From Bacillus sp. AFS059628 (GTDB lineage Bacteria; Bacillota; Bacilli; Bacillales; Bacillaceae_G): a stretch of 64,000 nucleotides of DNA. Below the pieces are notes generated by a model. That model was not told the origin of the DNA and searched no databases. It saw only the letters and a list, made by a program, of their open reading frames with translations. Below, in pieces: positions 37,344-45,501 of this stretch. Within the stretch, counting starts at the first letter, position 1; every line of letters begins with the position of its first letter. Where the stretch lies: contig NZ_NVEC01000035.1 in the NCBI RefSeq assembly GCF_002571225.1, positions 1 to 64,000 on the forward strand, given 5' to 3'. A program made the translations under genes and the position numbers.

Positions 37344-38075
37344 ATGAGTATATTTCGTTCGAAAAATTCGCGGTTTCGAAGGGGGCCTATTTCCTTTCGG
37401 CACATACTGCTTATGTCATTTATTCTTTTTGTCATATTACTCGTGCAAGGATTATGGATTGTGAATAGCAGCATTCAGCCGACATTAATGAAATATGGAG
37501 AAGTAGAGACACATAAAATGGCGACAGCGGTTATGACGAAGGCGGTAAAGGACAGAATTAATGAAGGGTTCGATGTCGATTCATTAATGAAAGTACAAAA
37601 TGATAAAAACGGGAAAGTATCCACAATTAATTTAAATACGAAGCAAGTAAATGAAATCGTAACGTCAACGACCACGTACATAGAAAAATATTTACAGCAA
37701 GTAGAGAAAGGTGATTTGAAGGGGCTAGGTATTTCTGAAAAAAATGGGGCGACGATGGCAGTTCCTTTTGGGCGTATAACGGATAATGCGCTTCTTGGAA
37801 ATATAGGACCCGATATTCCAATTGATTTCACGACGATTGGTCATGTGAATACCGATATTAAACAAAAAATTGAGCCGCACGGAATCAATACGACAGCGAT
37901 TCAAATTATTATGGAGATGGAAGTAACGTTGCAAGTCATTATTCCATTTCATACGAAGGAAATAAGGGTAAAACAAGATGTTCCAATTGCAACGCGTATC
38001 GTTCAAGGGGAAGTGCCTACGTATTATGGAAGCGGAAGTGTTGTTGTACCTGATAAAAAGAAAACGGATAGTTAG
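37344..38075 (+). CDS. yunB: Sporulation protein YunB
   Basis: A 243-residue YunB homologue, needed for normal sporulation in B. subtilis and made in the mother cell there. One N-terminal membrane segment (about 18-38, HILLMSFILFVILLVQGLWI), then a soluble domain with TVMTKAVKDRI-like ATAVMTKAVKDRINEGFDVD and VPFGRITDNALLGNIGPDIP. The strong ribosome binding site is part of a terminator stem, so readthrough mRNA from yunC would hide it, while a transcript begun inside the hairpin would expose it. Confidence 0.9.
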   Translation: MSIFRSKNSRFRRGPISFRHILLMSFILFVILLVQGLWIVNSSIQPTLMKYGEVETHKMATAVMTKAVKDRINEGFDVDSLMKVQNDKNGKVSTINLNTKQVNEIVTSTTTYIEKYLQQVEKGDLKGLGISEKNGATMAVPFGRITDNALLGNIGPDIPIDFTTIGHVNTDIKQKIEPHGINTTAIQIIMEMEVTLQVIIPFHTKEIRVKQDVPIATRIVQGEVPTYYGSGSVVVPDKKKTDS

Positions 38076-38085
38076 ACTGTAAATA

Positions 38086-38118
38086 AAAAATAACCGTAGC
38101 AATGTGCTACGGTTATCG
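38086..38118. terminator. Bidirectional terminator yunB/lytH
   Basis: ATAACCGTAGC and GCTACGGTTAT stem; the 3' end of lytH lies within it. Confidence 0.85.
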
Positions 38119-39096
38119 TTTTGTATTCGCGCGTTCTTTTCGTTCCCAAAGACTTAAATGCATGTATGGATCGAAAGCCCATTCTGTATAGCCATTGTCT
38201 TTATACATGCCGAAATGTAAGTGAGGTGGGAATTTTCCAGCTGTGCCGGGAGGGCCGTAACCGGTGCTACCAACAAATCCGATTACTTTTCCAGGCTCGA
38301 CAATTTGTCCGAGCTGTATTTCTTTTGAGAATCCGCCTAAATGAGCGTAATAATGGTAATTATTATGAAGGTCGCGAATACCGATGCGCCATCCGCCAAG
38401 GCGATTCCAGCCTTTTGTTTCAATGATGCCATAGCAAGTGGATCTTACTGGTACGCCATAGCCTGCAAAAATATCAGTTCCTTCATGAACTCTTCGTCCT
38501 CCAAAACTTCTTCCAGCGCCAAAAGTACTACGGTAGCTATGGTCACTACGAATCGGAAGAGGGAACGCATTTCCTTCTAAATTAATACGTCCGTAATGTT
38601 TATAAATTTGGGCGTATTCGGTAATTAATTCAACTGTTTTTGCACGTCTATAATATTCCCAGAGCATGATTTTAATACGGTCTTCGGACGTTCCTTGTTT
38701 CTTTAAAATTGTTGCTGCTGTATGCAAAAGATCACGGTCGTTATTTGCATTTGCAAATCCATCTTTGTCACCATCTAAACCTAACCCGCCAAATAGAGCA
38801 ATTGTATGGGGAAGAGTGTCGTTACCATTAACAGGTCCAGCCCATATTTCTGGTTTGAAATAGAGGGAGATGATGGCATCTGGTTTTTTCGGAATATCTT
38901 TTCTTACGCTCCGTATATTTCTTTCATATTGATCCATTGCAGCTAAGTAATACCACGGAATGCCTGAAGATTGCTCGGTTTCTTTATATAGTGCCATGCG
39001 CTTTTCGTATATGCTTTGCTGATTATCTTCACCGTAAGCGATGTTTTGGTGGAGAAGAAAGCAAATCGAAAGCAAAAGAGAAATTTTTCGAAGCAT
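38113..39096 (-). CDS. lytH: L-Ala-D-Glu endopeptidase LytH
   Basis: A 327-residue secreted M23 metallopeptidase, orthologue of LytH (YunA), which cuts spore cortex stem peptides to single L-alanine residues. A signal peptide covers about 1-24. The N-terminal half has a lysozyme-like helical segment (SGIPWYYLAAMDQYERNI). The zinc motifs are HEGTDIFAGYG and PHLHFGM in the C-terminal half. The ATG at 39096 follows GAAAGGAGTC; the longer frame upstream has no site. It is convergent with yunB, as in B. subtilis. Confidence 0.92.
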   Translation of the reverse strand: MLRKISLLLSICFLLHQNIAYGEDNQQSIYEKRMALYKETEQSSGIPWYYLAAMDQYERNIRSVRKDIPKKPDAIISLYFKPEIWAGPVNGNDTLPHTIALFGGLGLDGDKDGFANANNDRDLLHTAATILKKQGTSEDRIKIMLWEYYRRAKTVELITEYAQIYKHYGRINLEGNAFPLPIRSDHSYRSTFGAGRSFGGRRVHEGTDIFAGYGVPVRSTCYGIIETKGWNRLGGWRIGIRDLHNNYHYYAHLGGFSKEIQLGQIVEPGKVIGFVGSTGYGPPGTAGKFPPHLHFGMYKDNGYTEWAFDPYMHLSLWERKERANTKR

Positions 39097-39285
39097 GAAA
39101 TAGACTCCTTTCACATCATCACTCTTTTTAGTGTGGGATATACGGAGTATTTCATTATAGGGAACGATTGGAAAAAATCTTAGAATCTTCATTTGAGCAA
39201 ATCGCTTTCATACGTTAGAATAGATATGTTACATTGAAAGAAGCGAACACGGTAAACTATTTCATATTGTGCGGAGTTGATAACC

Positions 39286-40182
39286 ATGACAAAACAAACA
39301 GAATATAAGCGCAAGCCCGAATGGTTGAAAATTAAGTTAAACACGAATGAAAACTATACAGGCTTAAAGAAAATGATGCGTTCTAAAAATCTTCATACAG
39401 TTTGTGAGGAAGCAAAATGTCCGAATATTCATGAATGCTGGGCTGTAAGAAAAACAGCAACATTTATGATTTTAGGTGCGGTTTGTACACGTGCTTGTCG
39501 TTTTTGTGCGGTTAAAACAGGCTTACCAACTGAGCTTGATTTACAAGAGCCAGAACGCGTAGCAGATTCTGTAGTACAGATGGGCTTAAAGCACGTTGTT
39601 ATAACAGCGGTTGCACGTGACGATTTAAAAGATGGTGGAGCAGCTGTTTTTGCTGAAACAGTACGCGCTGTACGTCGTAAAAATCCATTTACGTCAATCG
39701 AAGTATTACCATCTGATATGGGTGGAGTAGAAGAAAACTTAAAAATGTTAATGGATGCAAAACCAGATATTTTAAACCATAACATTGAAACAGTACGTCG
39801 ATTATCTGACCGAGTTCGCGCTAGAGCAAAATATGATCGTTCATTAGAGTTTTTACGTCGAGCAAAAGAAATGCAGCCTGATATTCCAACTAAATCGAGC
39901 ATTATGGTGGGCTTAGGTGAAACGAGAGAAGATTTAATTGAAGCAATGGATGACTTACGTGCAAACAATGTGGATATTTTAACTCTTGGACAATACCTAC
40001 AACCATCTAAGAAGCATTTACCAGTTCTTAAATATTACCCACCAGCAGAATTTGCAGAGCTTAAAGAAATTGCACTTAGCAAAGGCTTTAGCCACTGTGA
40101 AGCTGGTCCACTTGTGCGTTCTTCTTACCATGCGGACGAGCAAGTTCGTTCTGCAAAAGAAAACACAGCAGAAGCAAAATAA
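39286..40182 (+). CDS. lipA: Lipoyl synthase
   Basis: A 298-residue radical SAM enzyme inserting two sulfurs into octanoyl groups on GcvH or E2 domains. The auxiliary cluster Cys are 40, 45 and 51 ([14 protein letters not shown]) and the radical SAM cluster Cys are 67, 71 and 74 (CTRACRFC). The end has the conserved [13 protein letters not shown] with the third cluster ligand Ser. The ATG at 39286 follows GCGGAGTTG; the length equals B. subtilis LipA. It uses Fe-S clusters supplied by the suf system. Confidence 0.97.
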
Positions 40183-40185
40183 TGA

Positions 40186-40218
40186 AAAAAAGAGAGCTAT
40201 TATAAGCTCTCTTTTTGT
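40186..40218. terminator. Bidirectional terminator lipA/ybaK-like
   Basis: AAAAAGAGAGCT and AGCTCTCTTTTT stem. Confidence 0.85.
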
Positions 40219-40682
40219 TTATATTCTAAAACAGTATTTGAGCATGTTGATAAGATTTTCTTTAATTCCTCTGTGGATAATTCGATTGTAAATTCAGGTA
40301 CACCAGGTGTAATTAAAATTTTATCGTACGTATAAATAGCGTTATCCACAATAATTGTTACATCGTGTGAATACCCGAAAGGAGCGACACATCCTGGCGT
40401 ACAACCAGTTTTGTCTCGCATTTCATCAGGAGAACAGAGAGATAAGCGTTCTCCTGTTATTTCTTTCATCTCGCCCCGGTTGAGCCTTGTACCCTCTAAC
40501 GTAAAAAATACGTAATAATCTCCAGACTTGGATTTTAAAAATAAGCTTTTACTTGGAGTACCTTGTAAGCCAAGCCTTTCACGTACGATACGATCTGTTT
40601 CATAATCGAGTACCGGTTCGTGTTCAAACTTTTCGTAAGAAGCATTTGTTTTATGTAGTAAAGCAAGTACATCTTCGTACAT
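40200..40682 (-). CDS. YbaK/EbsC-family aminoacyl-tRNA deacylase
   Basis: A 160-residue protein of the YbaK/ProX editing family, which hydrolyses mischarged aminoacyl-tRNA. Typical parts are KSLFLKSKSGDYYVFFTLEG with the conserved Lys, then LNRGEMKEITGERLSLCSPDEM and CTPGCVAPFGYSHDVTIIVD, the GxxPPG-like substrate loop reading CTPGCVAPFG. Specificity (Ala, Pro or Cys) cannot be told. AAGGGGTATCACTCC precedes the ATG. It converges on lipA. Confidence 0.88.
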   Translation of the reverse strand: MYEDVLALLHKTNASYEKFEHEPVLDYETDRIVRERLGLQGTPSKSLFLKSKSGDYYVFFTLEGTRLNRGEMKEITGERLSLCSPDEMRDKTGCTPGCVAPFGYSHDVTIIVDNAIYTYDKILITPGVPEFTIELSTEELKKILSTCSNTVLEYKQKESL

Positions 40683-40756
40683 ATGGAGTGATACCCCTTT
40701 CTATTGTTAGTACAGTTTCTTCTCGTGGCGTCAACTGAATGTGTTGGAAAGAGATA

Positions 40757-41311
40757 TTACTTGGATGATGCTTCCCATAATCGTTTTATAGTACATTGTT
40801 CATCAATTACAATTTCATAAACATCAGGATTCGTTAAAGCTCTCCATTCATGAAAACCAATCGTATGATCAAAGTGCTTTAAAATGAGCGTCAGTAAGTT
40901 GCCATGTGTAACGAGTAGTGTTGTAGTATGGTTTAATTTTAAAACGTCTTGGATAAGCGATATAGCACGGTCTGTTGCTTGTTTTGTTGACTCTCCGCCT
41001 GAAAAGGCAATATCTATATTTATAAAAGTAGATTCTAGTTTTTGCATCCAATCGTCCATTGGAACGTCGCTTAATATGCGTTCAGCTAATCGTTCATCTT
41101 CTTGGATAGACAAATTAGCTTGGAGTGCATAAGGCCGAATAGAATCGATAGCTCGTACAAATGGGCTTGAAATAATATGATCTATTTGTAGTTGGTTTTC
41201 TAAGAGGAATGTAGCAAGGATATGTGCTTGGTTTTTCCCATCGGTCGTTAATTCGGCATCACGTTCTTGGCCAGTTGCTGAACAATGTCGTATTACAATT
41301 AATTTCTTCAT
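40757..41311 (-). CDS. Histidine phosphatase family protein
   Basis: A 184-residue phosphoglycerate-mutase-like protein. The nucleophile motif IVIRHCSATGQERD has Arg-His, with Cys where Gly is usual. The remaining catalytic residues include Arg near ISSPFVRAIDSIRPY, Glu in EDERLAERILSD and the second His in LLVTHGNLLTLIL. The substrate is unknown; relatives act on small phosphates or proteins. A GAAAGATGGGGATGAATT stretch precedes the ATG. Confidence 0.9.
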   Translation of the reverse strand: MKKLIVIRHCSATGQERDAELTTDGKNQAHILATFLLENQLQIDHIISSPFVRAIDSIRPYALQANLSIQEDERLAERILSDVPMDDWMQKLESTFINIDIAFSGGESTKQATDRAISLIQDVLKLNHTTTLLVTHGNLLTLILKHFDHTIGFHEWRALTNPDVYEIVIDEQCTIKRLWEASSK

Positions 41312-41445
41312 AATTCATCCCCATCTTTCAAGTTGACGCTATATACTTCGACAAATGCGGAAAAAATTCCTTTTTATTGGAAACGACATAATGATCTAAG
41401 CATGTGGAAAAGTAATGTGGATAATAAAAAAATTGAGGTGCAATG

Positions 41446-41889
41446 ATGAAAAAAATGATCTGTCTCGTATCCATGATTTATTTTCTTACGCAAATGTCCA
41501 CAGCATATGCACAATCCAATCCAAAAGTAGATTATCCGAGCAATCGAAATAAATCATTTATGAGTGAAGATGTGTTTTACGAACAATTAGATAAGAAAAT
41601 GTATAGAGAATACAACAATGCAGCGTATAGTGTTCGAAAGAAGATTTTATTTAAAGAAGTACCCGATGAAGAATTTTCTTTTCTACAAAAAACAGCCGCG
41701 GGTTGTCGGAGTGAAGTGATGCTTCATGAGTCTTTTATTCACCCTAATCGCCAAGTTTATTTTTTCGCTTCCTTTTCTCAAAATGAAGTAAAAGAGTTAC
41801 ATAAGTACATCGTTATAGATGCAGAAAAGAAGAAAGGGCTGCGAGAGGGGAAAAATTATCATCATTGTAATAATTTATATAAAAAATAA
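41446..41889 (+). CDS. Secreted hypothetical protein
   Basis: A 147-residue protein with a signal peptide (about 1-22, ending STAYAQS) and a soluble charged domain. It contains two Cys (AAGCRSEV and YHHCNNLYKK) that may form a disulfide and a region VYFFASFSQNEVKELHKYIV. No family recognised. TTGAGGTG precedes two ATGs at 41443 and 41446; spacing favours the second. A terminator shared with the convergent YhfC-like gene follows. Confidence 0.7.
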   Translation: MKKMICLVSMIYFLTQMSTAYAQSNPKVDYPSNRNKSFMSEDVFYEQLDKKMYREYNNAAYSVRKKILFKEVPDEEFSFLQKTAAGCRSEVMLHESFIHPNRQVYFFASFSQNEVKELHKYIVIDAEKKKGLREGKNYHHCNNLYKK

Positions 41890-41918
41890 CCCACCAATTT
41901 TGGTGGGTTATTTTTTAC
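41885..41918. terminator. Bidirectional terminator
   Basis: AATAACCCACC and GGTGGGTTATT stem between convergent genes. Confidence 0.88.
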
Positions 41919-42688
41919 TCTGGCACACTCATTAATTTTGCTTTCATTTTACGAATAAGAATGATAGCACCAATTGTGAAGAGAAGGGTAATTCCTTCTG
42001 CAACAAAAATGTTAATTGTTTTCGTTTGATAAAGTGCCGCGAAGAAGTCTACAAGTGCGTGGAATAGTATAGCGTACACAAGGAAGATATACTTCTTCTG
42101 TTTTACTGCGTATAAAACAAGCATTGTAAAGGCGATTTGTAGCACGAGTGCCATAATTCTTTCTAAGCTACCAAGGAAGTATAAGTAGGCAGGTTGCTGG
42201 ATTAACATGTCCTGTAGGCGGCTTAGTTCTGGCATTTTTTCGACCATCTGAGCGAAGCTACCGTTGTTAATTGAATTCGCAAATATAAGTGCTTGGAATG
42301 CAGAGAATCCGCCAACTAAAATGGATTCAATGCCGCCGTGACCAATTCCGTAAGCGAAGCCATCTTTATATTCTTGATATTTTTTTAGTAGGAAGAAGAA
42401 GGCAACGAAGCGTCCTAATTCTTCAAAAATACCAGCAGTTAGTCCGCCATAAAGTGCGAAGACAAATGGATTTTCTAAAATTGGAGCGATTGCTGGATTA
42501 CCGCGCATAAATAGGTGGAATGGTGTTTCGAGAATTTGGGTAAATCCGATAAAGATAAGAACACCAACGCCGACTACTTTCCAATTTATATTGTATTTCT
42601 TACGGAAATAAACGAGTACAATAATTGGGACCAGAATCGAAACAACGAGTTGAAAGATGATGCTGGCAATTACAGTATTTGAAACCAT
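41915..42688 (-). CDS. YhfC-family intramembrane metalloprotease
   Basis: A 257-residue protein with about seven membrane segments. Motifs of the YhfC/PrsW-like glutamic or metallo intramembrane protease clan are present: GIFEELGRFVAFFFLL, GIGHGGIESILVG and FHALVDFFAALY, giving Glu-Glu, His-Gly-Gly-x-Glu and His-x3-Asp at the membrane core. Target unknown. The ATG at 42688 follows AAGCGGTGAAAG; the frame extends upstream without a better site. It is divergent from a MerR-type regulator. Confidence 0.85.
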   Translation of the reverse strand: MVSNTVIASIIFQLVVSILVPIIVLVYFRKKYNINWKVVGVGVLIFIGFTQILETPFHLFMRGNPAIAPILENPFVFALYGGLTAGIFEELGRFVAFFFLLKKYQEYKDGFAYGIGHGGIESILVGGFSAFQALIFANSINNGSFAQMVEKMPELSRLQDMLIQQPAYLYFLGSLERIMALVLQIAFTMLVLYAVKQKKYIFLVYAILFHALVDFFAALYQTKTINIFVAEGITLLFTIGAIILIRKMKAKLMSVPE

Positions 42689-42777
42689 ACTTTCACCGCT
42701 TTCTAATATATGTACATATCTATTATGCATGAAATATAGGAGAGATGAAACTTTTTAAGATAAAATGAATTTACTTA

Positions 42778-42808
42778 TTGACTCTAACGTTGCGTCATAC
42801 TTTATCGT
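42778..42808 (+). promoter_or_regulatory. MerR-type 19-bp-spacer promoter
   Basis: TTGACT (42778-42783) and TATCGT (42803-42808) are 19 nt apart, with an imperfect dyad CTCTAACGTTGCGTCATA in the spacer. Overlong spacers are typical of promoters activated by MerR proteins, and the gene downstream encodes one. Confidence 0.7.
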
Positions 42809-42830
42809 ATGTACTAAGGGGGAGATACAC

Positions 42831-43565
42831 ATGACAATGAAGGTAAAAGAGGTAGCTAATTTAGTTGGAATTAGTGTGCGCACACTGCATCATTACGATG
42901 AAATTGGGTTGTTAACCCCAGATGAGACGACAGAGTCTGGATATCGTCTGTATTCCAATGAAAATTTAGAGACGTTGCAGCAAATTTTATTTTTTAAAGA
43001 ATTAGGCTTCCCTTTGAAGAAAATTAAAGAAATTATCATGAGTCCATCATTTGACCGGGAAGAAGCATTGCAGCTTCATAAGAAAATGCTTCTTGAAAAG
43101 CGTGCTAGGTTAGATAAAGTGATTGCGACGATTGATAAGACAATTCAGCATACAAAAGGAGAGATTGAAATGACGAACAAAGAGAAATTTGAAGGCTTCG
43201 ATTTCAGCCATAACCCATATGAAGAAGAAGCTCGTGAAAGATGGGGAGACGCAGCTGTAGATAAAGCGAATGAATATGCAAAAGGTATGTCAAAAGAGAA
43301 GCAAGAAGAGTTTAATGCTATTTACAGAAATTTAGCGGCACTTAGACATGGCGCACCAGATTCTAAAGAGGCACAGGAAGCAATCGGAGTATGGTACGAT
43401 TACTTGCAAAACTTTGGTGAATATTCATTAGATGCTTTTAAAGGACTTGGCCAAATGTACGTCGCTGATGAGCGCTTCACGAAAAACATCGATAAGTTTG
43501 GTGAGGGGTTAGCTCAGTTTATGTGTGATGCGATGGAAGTTTATGCGGATCGTAATAAAAAATAA
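42831..43565 (+). CDS. MerR-family regulator with TipAS domain
   Basis: A 244-residue TipA/Mta-like regulator. The MerR winged HTH ([37 protein letters not shown]) is followed by a dimerisation coiled coil (about 75-115) and a C-terminal TipAS antibiotic-sensing domain (about 120-244). Such proteins activate drug efflux and their own promoters. AAGGGGGAGATACAC precedes the ATG, and a 19-bp-spacer promoter lies just upstream, consistent with autoactivation. No efflux gene is adjacent. Confidence 0.92.
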   Translation: MTMKVKEVANLVGISVRTLHHYDEIGLLTPDETTESGYRLYSNENLETLQQILFFKELGFPLKKIKEIIMSPSFDREEALQLHKKMLLEKRARLDKVIATIDKTIQHTKGEIEMTNKEKFEGFDFSHNPYEEEARERWGDAAVDKANEYAKGMSKEKQEEFNAIYRNLAALRHGAPDSKEAQEAIGVWYDYLQNFGEYSLDAFKGLGQMYVADERFTKNIDKFGEGLAQFMCDAMEVYADRNKK

Positions 43566-43568
43566 AAA

Positions 43569-43604
43569 GTAAAACAGGTGGAGATTTTCTCCACCTGTTT
43601 TACT
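43569..43604. terminator. Bidirectional terminator merR/yutC
   Basis: AAAACAGGTGGAG and CTCCACCTGTTTT perfect stem. Confidence 0.92.
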
Positions 43605-44178
43605 TTTTAATCATATTATTCAAAGTCTGATCCCCGGTATTGTTCAAATGGGGATTTTTGCTCATTTCTCGTTTTAGCATATCAAGGCTCTGTGTATATT
43701 CTGTATCATTTAATGCGCCAGATTGCAGACCTTGAATTTGAGAAATCAACTTTTGGTCTGTTGAGACATATGCTTTATAATAGCGAGGGACGATGGACAA
43801 AGCAGCTCTATATACTTGATCCGCTACGAGTTTTGGATCCGTTGTGTTTGCACGGTATACAACAAATACTTCATCATCGGTAACGAGCGTAGCAGCGTTT
43901 GTAACGTCAGGAAGTTTGACTGTCATGCTTGTGATCATTTCAGCGACTTTCTCACGGTTAATGGCCCCTACTTGTTTGTTAGACACTTCATGCTTTTGTT
44001 TAGATGAATAACCGACTCTCGTTAATCGTGTATTTGTATTTTCCGTATGATACATGTCGTTTTTGTTGGAAACAAGAACACGGCTTCCTTCTTCACGTTC
44101 CATTTCGGCTTTATTCGTTGGTTGGCAGCCTGCAAATAAGGAAAGAGTGAGGAGAGAGAGTATAATTTGTTTTTTCAC
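43600..44178 (-). CDS. yutC: YhcN/YlaJ-family sporulation lipoprotein (YutC-like)
   Basis: A 192-residue lipoprotein: signal LSLLTLSLFAGC with lipobox Cys18. The YhcN/YlaJ domain is recognised by KVAEMITSMTVKLPDVTNAATLVTDDEVFVVYRAN and, downstream, VYRAALSIVPRYYKAYVSTD. Family members sit in spore membranes and influence germination. GGAGGTGATACATC precedes the ATG. Its position between lipA and yutD matches yutC of B. subtilis, though two or more genes have been inserted here. Confidence 0.88.
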   Translation of the reverse strand: MKKQIILSLLTLSLFAGCQPTNKAEMEREEGSRVLVSNKNDMYHTENTNTRLTRVGYSSKQKHEVSNKQVGAINREKVAEMITSMTVKLPDVTNAATLVTDDEVFVVYRANTTDPKLVADQVYRAALSIVPRYYKAYVSTDQKLISQIQGLQSGALNDTEYTQSLDMLKREMSKNPHLNNTGDQTLNNMIKK

Positions 44179-44293
44179 GATGTATCACCTCCTTCTCCAT
44201 AGCATGCACTAATTTTCAATTTTTTGTATTTGAAATTGTTGGTTGTTATGCTTTGTGATACGATAAAAAGAAGAATGCTTAGAGAGGAAGTTA

Positions 44294-44599
44294 ATGATGG
44301 AGCAAAAGCAAGAGATTCATGCTACGGTGAGCATTAATAATGTGCAGTACGAAGTAATTAAAAACTTTCGTGACGGTTTTAGTGAAGAAGCATTTAAAGA
44401 GCGCTATGCAGAAATTTTAAATAAATATGATTATATCGTTGGAGACTGGGGTTATGAGCAACTTAGATTGCGCGGATTCTTTGATGATAGTAACCAGCGT
44501 GCGACATATGATACGAAAATTAGTACGTTAACGGAGTATTTATACGAGTACTGTAACTTCGGTTGTGCACACTTCGTATTACGAAAAGTGAAGAAATAA
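44294..44599 (+). CDS. yutD: YutD family protein
   Basis: A 101-residue conserved protein of the YutD family (NYEVIKNFRDGFSEEAFKERYAEIL-like region, YDYIVGDWGYEQLRLRGFF, then CNFGCAHFVLRKVKK). The closely spaced Cys-x3-Cys near the C-terminus could bind metal or be redox-active. Function unknown. AGAGAGGAAGTTA precedes ATG-ATG at 44294 and 44297. It is monocistronic, with a terminator after. Confidence 0.85.
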   Translation: MMEQKQEIHATVSINNVQYEVIKNFRDGFSEEAFKERYAEILNKYDYIVGDWGYEQLRLRGFFDDSNQRATYDTKISTLTEYLYEYCNFGCAHFVLRKVKK

Positions 44600-44601
44600 A
44601 A

Positions 44602-44636
44602 AAAATCCTCTTACGATTGTAAGAGGATTTTTTGCA
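44602..44636. terminator. Bidirectional terminator yutD/S4 gene
   Basis: AAATCCTCTTAC and GTAAGAGGATTTTTT stem-loop. Confidence 0.9.
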
Positions 44637-45131
44637 TTATAAACAAATCGAGATATAATCGCCTTCAGAAAGTATTGTATTTGGCTTCATTTGTTGTCCG
44701 TTTAATTGAATATCACCATTTTTAATTTTATCCACAATGCGTGTACGGCTCCAGTCAGAAATATATGTGGATAAAGCTTTATCGATTCGGTGGGAACCGA
44801 AAACGAGGTCTAATACAATCGTAATTTCAGCTACGCCGCTTTCCTTATGTTGTGTAATGGAGATAGTAGTTGTTTCTGTTTGATCTTGTTGCGTCACATC
44901 GACTGTTTCCACATGATCAGTAAATGATTTATAAATACGAAGCTTTTGGTTCCATGTATGGTCTTTCGGACATTTATAAATGGCAAAGCGGTATATGTTT
45001 TTTCCGTTGGCATTATGCCTACGAATATTTGTGTCAGTAAATAGGGTAGTTCGTCTGCAATTTTTACAATATTTTTCGATTGTGTTTTGCTCGTTTTCAT
45101 ATAAACTCCAAGAAAGTTGTACTTTCTGCAT
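44637..45131 (-). CDS. Zinc-ribbon / S4-like RNA-binding protein
   Basis: A 164-residue protein with two parts. The N-terminal half has a treble-clef-like zinc site: YCKNCRRTTLF, then IYKCPKDHTWNQKL with a third Cys and a His. The C-terminal half (about 112-162) reads as an S4 domain: HRIDKALSTYISDWSRTRIV, GDIQLNGQQMKPNTILSEGDYISI, as in RNA-modifying enzymes and ribosomal S4, but no catalytic domain is attached. It probably binds structured RNA, such as rRNA or tRNA. ATAAGAGGTGAAGG precedes the ATG. The gene lies downstream of a long structured transcript from its own strand, which it might bind. Confidence 0.8.
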   Translation of the reverse strand: MQKVQLSWSLYENEQNTIEKYCKNCRRTTLFTDTNIRRHNANGKNIYRFAIYKCPKDHTWNQKLRIYKSFTDHVETVDVTQQDQTETTTISITQHKESGVAEITIVLDLVFGSHRIDKALSTYISDWSRTRIVDKIKNGDIQLNGQQMKPNTILSEGDYISICL

Positions 45132-45157
45132 TTTCCTTCACCTCTTATAGTAGTGGT

Positions 45158-45282
45158 AAAGGAACGTAATACAGCTATTTGGATGTCTTGTAGTATGAAG
45201 ACATGGGAAAAAGACAAAAATAAAAGGAGGTTCCCTTAGGAACCTCCGTAAACATCATACTACAGATGCGTTACGTTCCTTT
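45158..45282. repeat. Nested long-range inverted repeats around a terminator
   Basis: AAAGGAACGTAA (45158-45169) is the exact reverse complement of 45271-45282. Inside it, TGTAGTATG (45189-45197) is the exact reverse complement of 45256-45264. CTATTTGGAT (45175-45184) is complementary to 45402-45411. These pairs enclose the terminator hairpin at 45226-45247 and compete with the rod-shaped fold of the upstream RNA. Confidence 0.85.
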
Positions 45283-45416
45283 GTAATGGGAATGGGCAGA
45301 CTACTCCCTTGAAAAAGCACGGTGCTTTTTTGAGAGTAATGCTATCCAATTGCTGGTCCATTACAAAGTAGTTGTTGGCATACGTAGATAACGTCCTTTC
45401 TATCCAAATAGATTTA
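45216..45416 (-). ncRNA. Structured leader or small RNA candidate
   Basis: On the minus strand a promoter at 45423-45450 starts an RNA of about 200 nt. Read by eye it folds as a rod: closing stem ACGTTATCTACG with TGTAG-T-ATGATGT, an internal bubble, an 11-bp stem (45358-45368 with 45279-45289), a second bubble, ACTCTC/GGGAGT, and an apical AAAAAGC/GCTTTTT hairpin (45312-45330). A terminator (GGAGGTTCC/GGAACCTCC, 45226-45247) then T-rich sequence ends it. No ORF fits. It lies 85 nt before the zinc-ribbon/S4 gene, so it is either an attenuating leader or a separate RNA with 6S-like shape. Confidence 0.6.
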
Positions 45417-45422
45417 TTCTTA

Positions 45423-45450
45423 ATTATAACATAAAAGATCGAAAATTCAA
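45423..45450 (-). promoter_or_regulatory. Promoter of the structured RNA
   Basis: On the minus strand TTGAAT (45450-45445), 16 nt, TATAAT (45428-45423). Confidence 0.75.
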
Positions 45451-45460
45451 AATACTTATA

Positions 45461-45494
45461 ATGAAAAAACACCAGCTAAAACAGCTGGTGCCTA
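45461..45494 (-). terminator. Terminator after DUF3055 gene
   Basis: Minus strand CACCAGCT-GTTTT-AGCTGGTG followed by six Ts, just upstream of the RNA promoter. Confidence 0.9.
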
Positions 45495-45501
45495 AGATAA
45501 A

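Noticed and set aside
45260-45472. 70-codon open frame inside the structured RNA (minus strand)
   Set aside because: It starts upstream of the promoter, lacks a ribosome binding site and encodes a low-complexity aromatic sequence.
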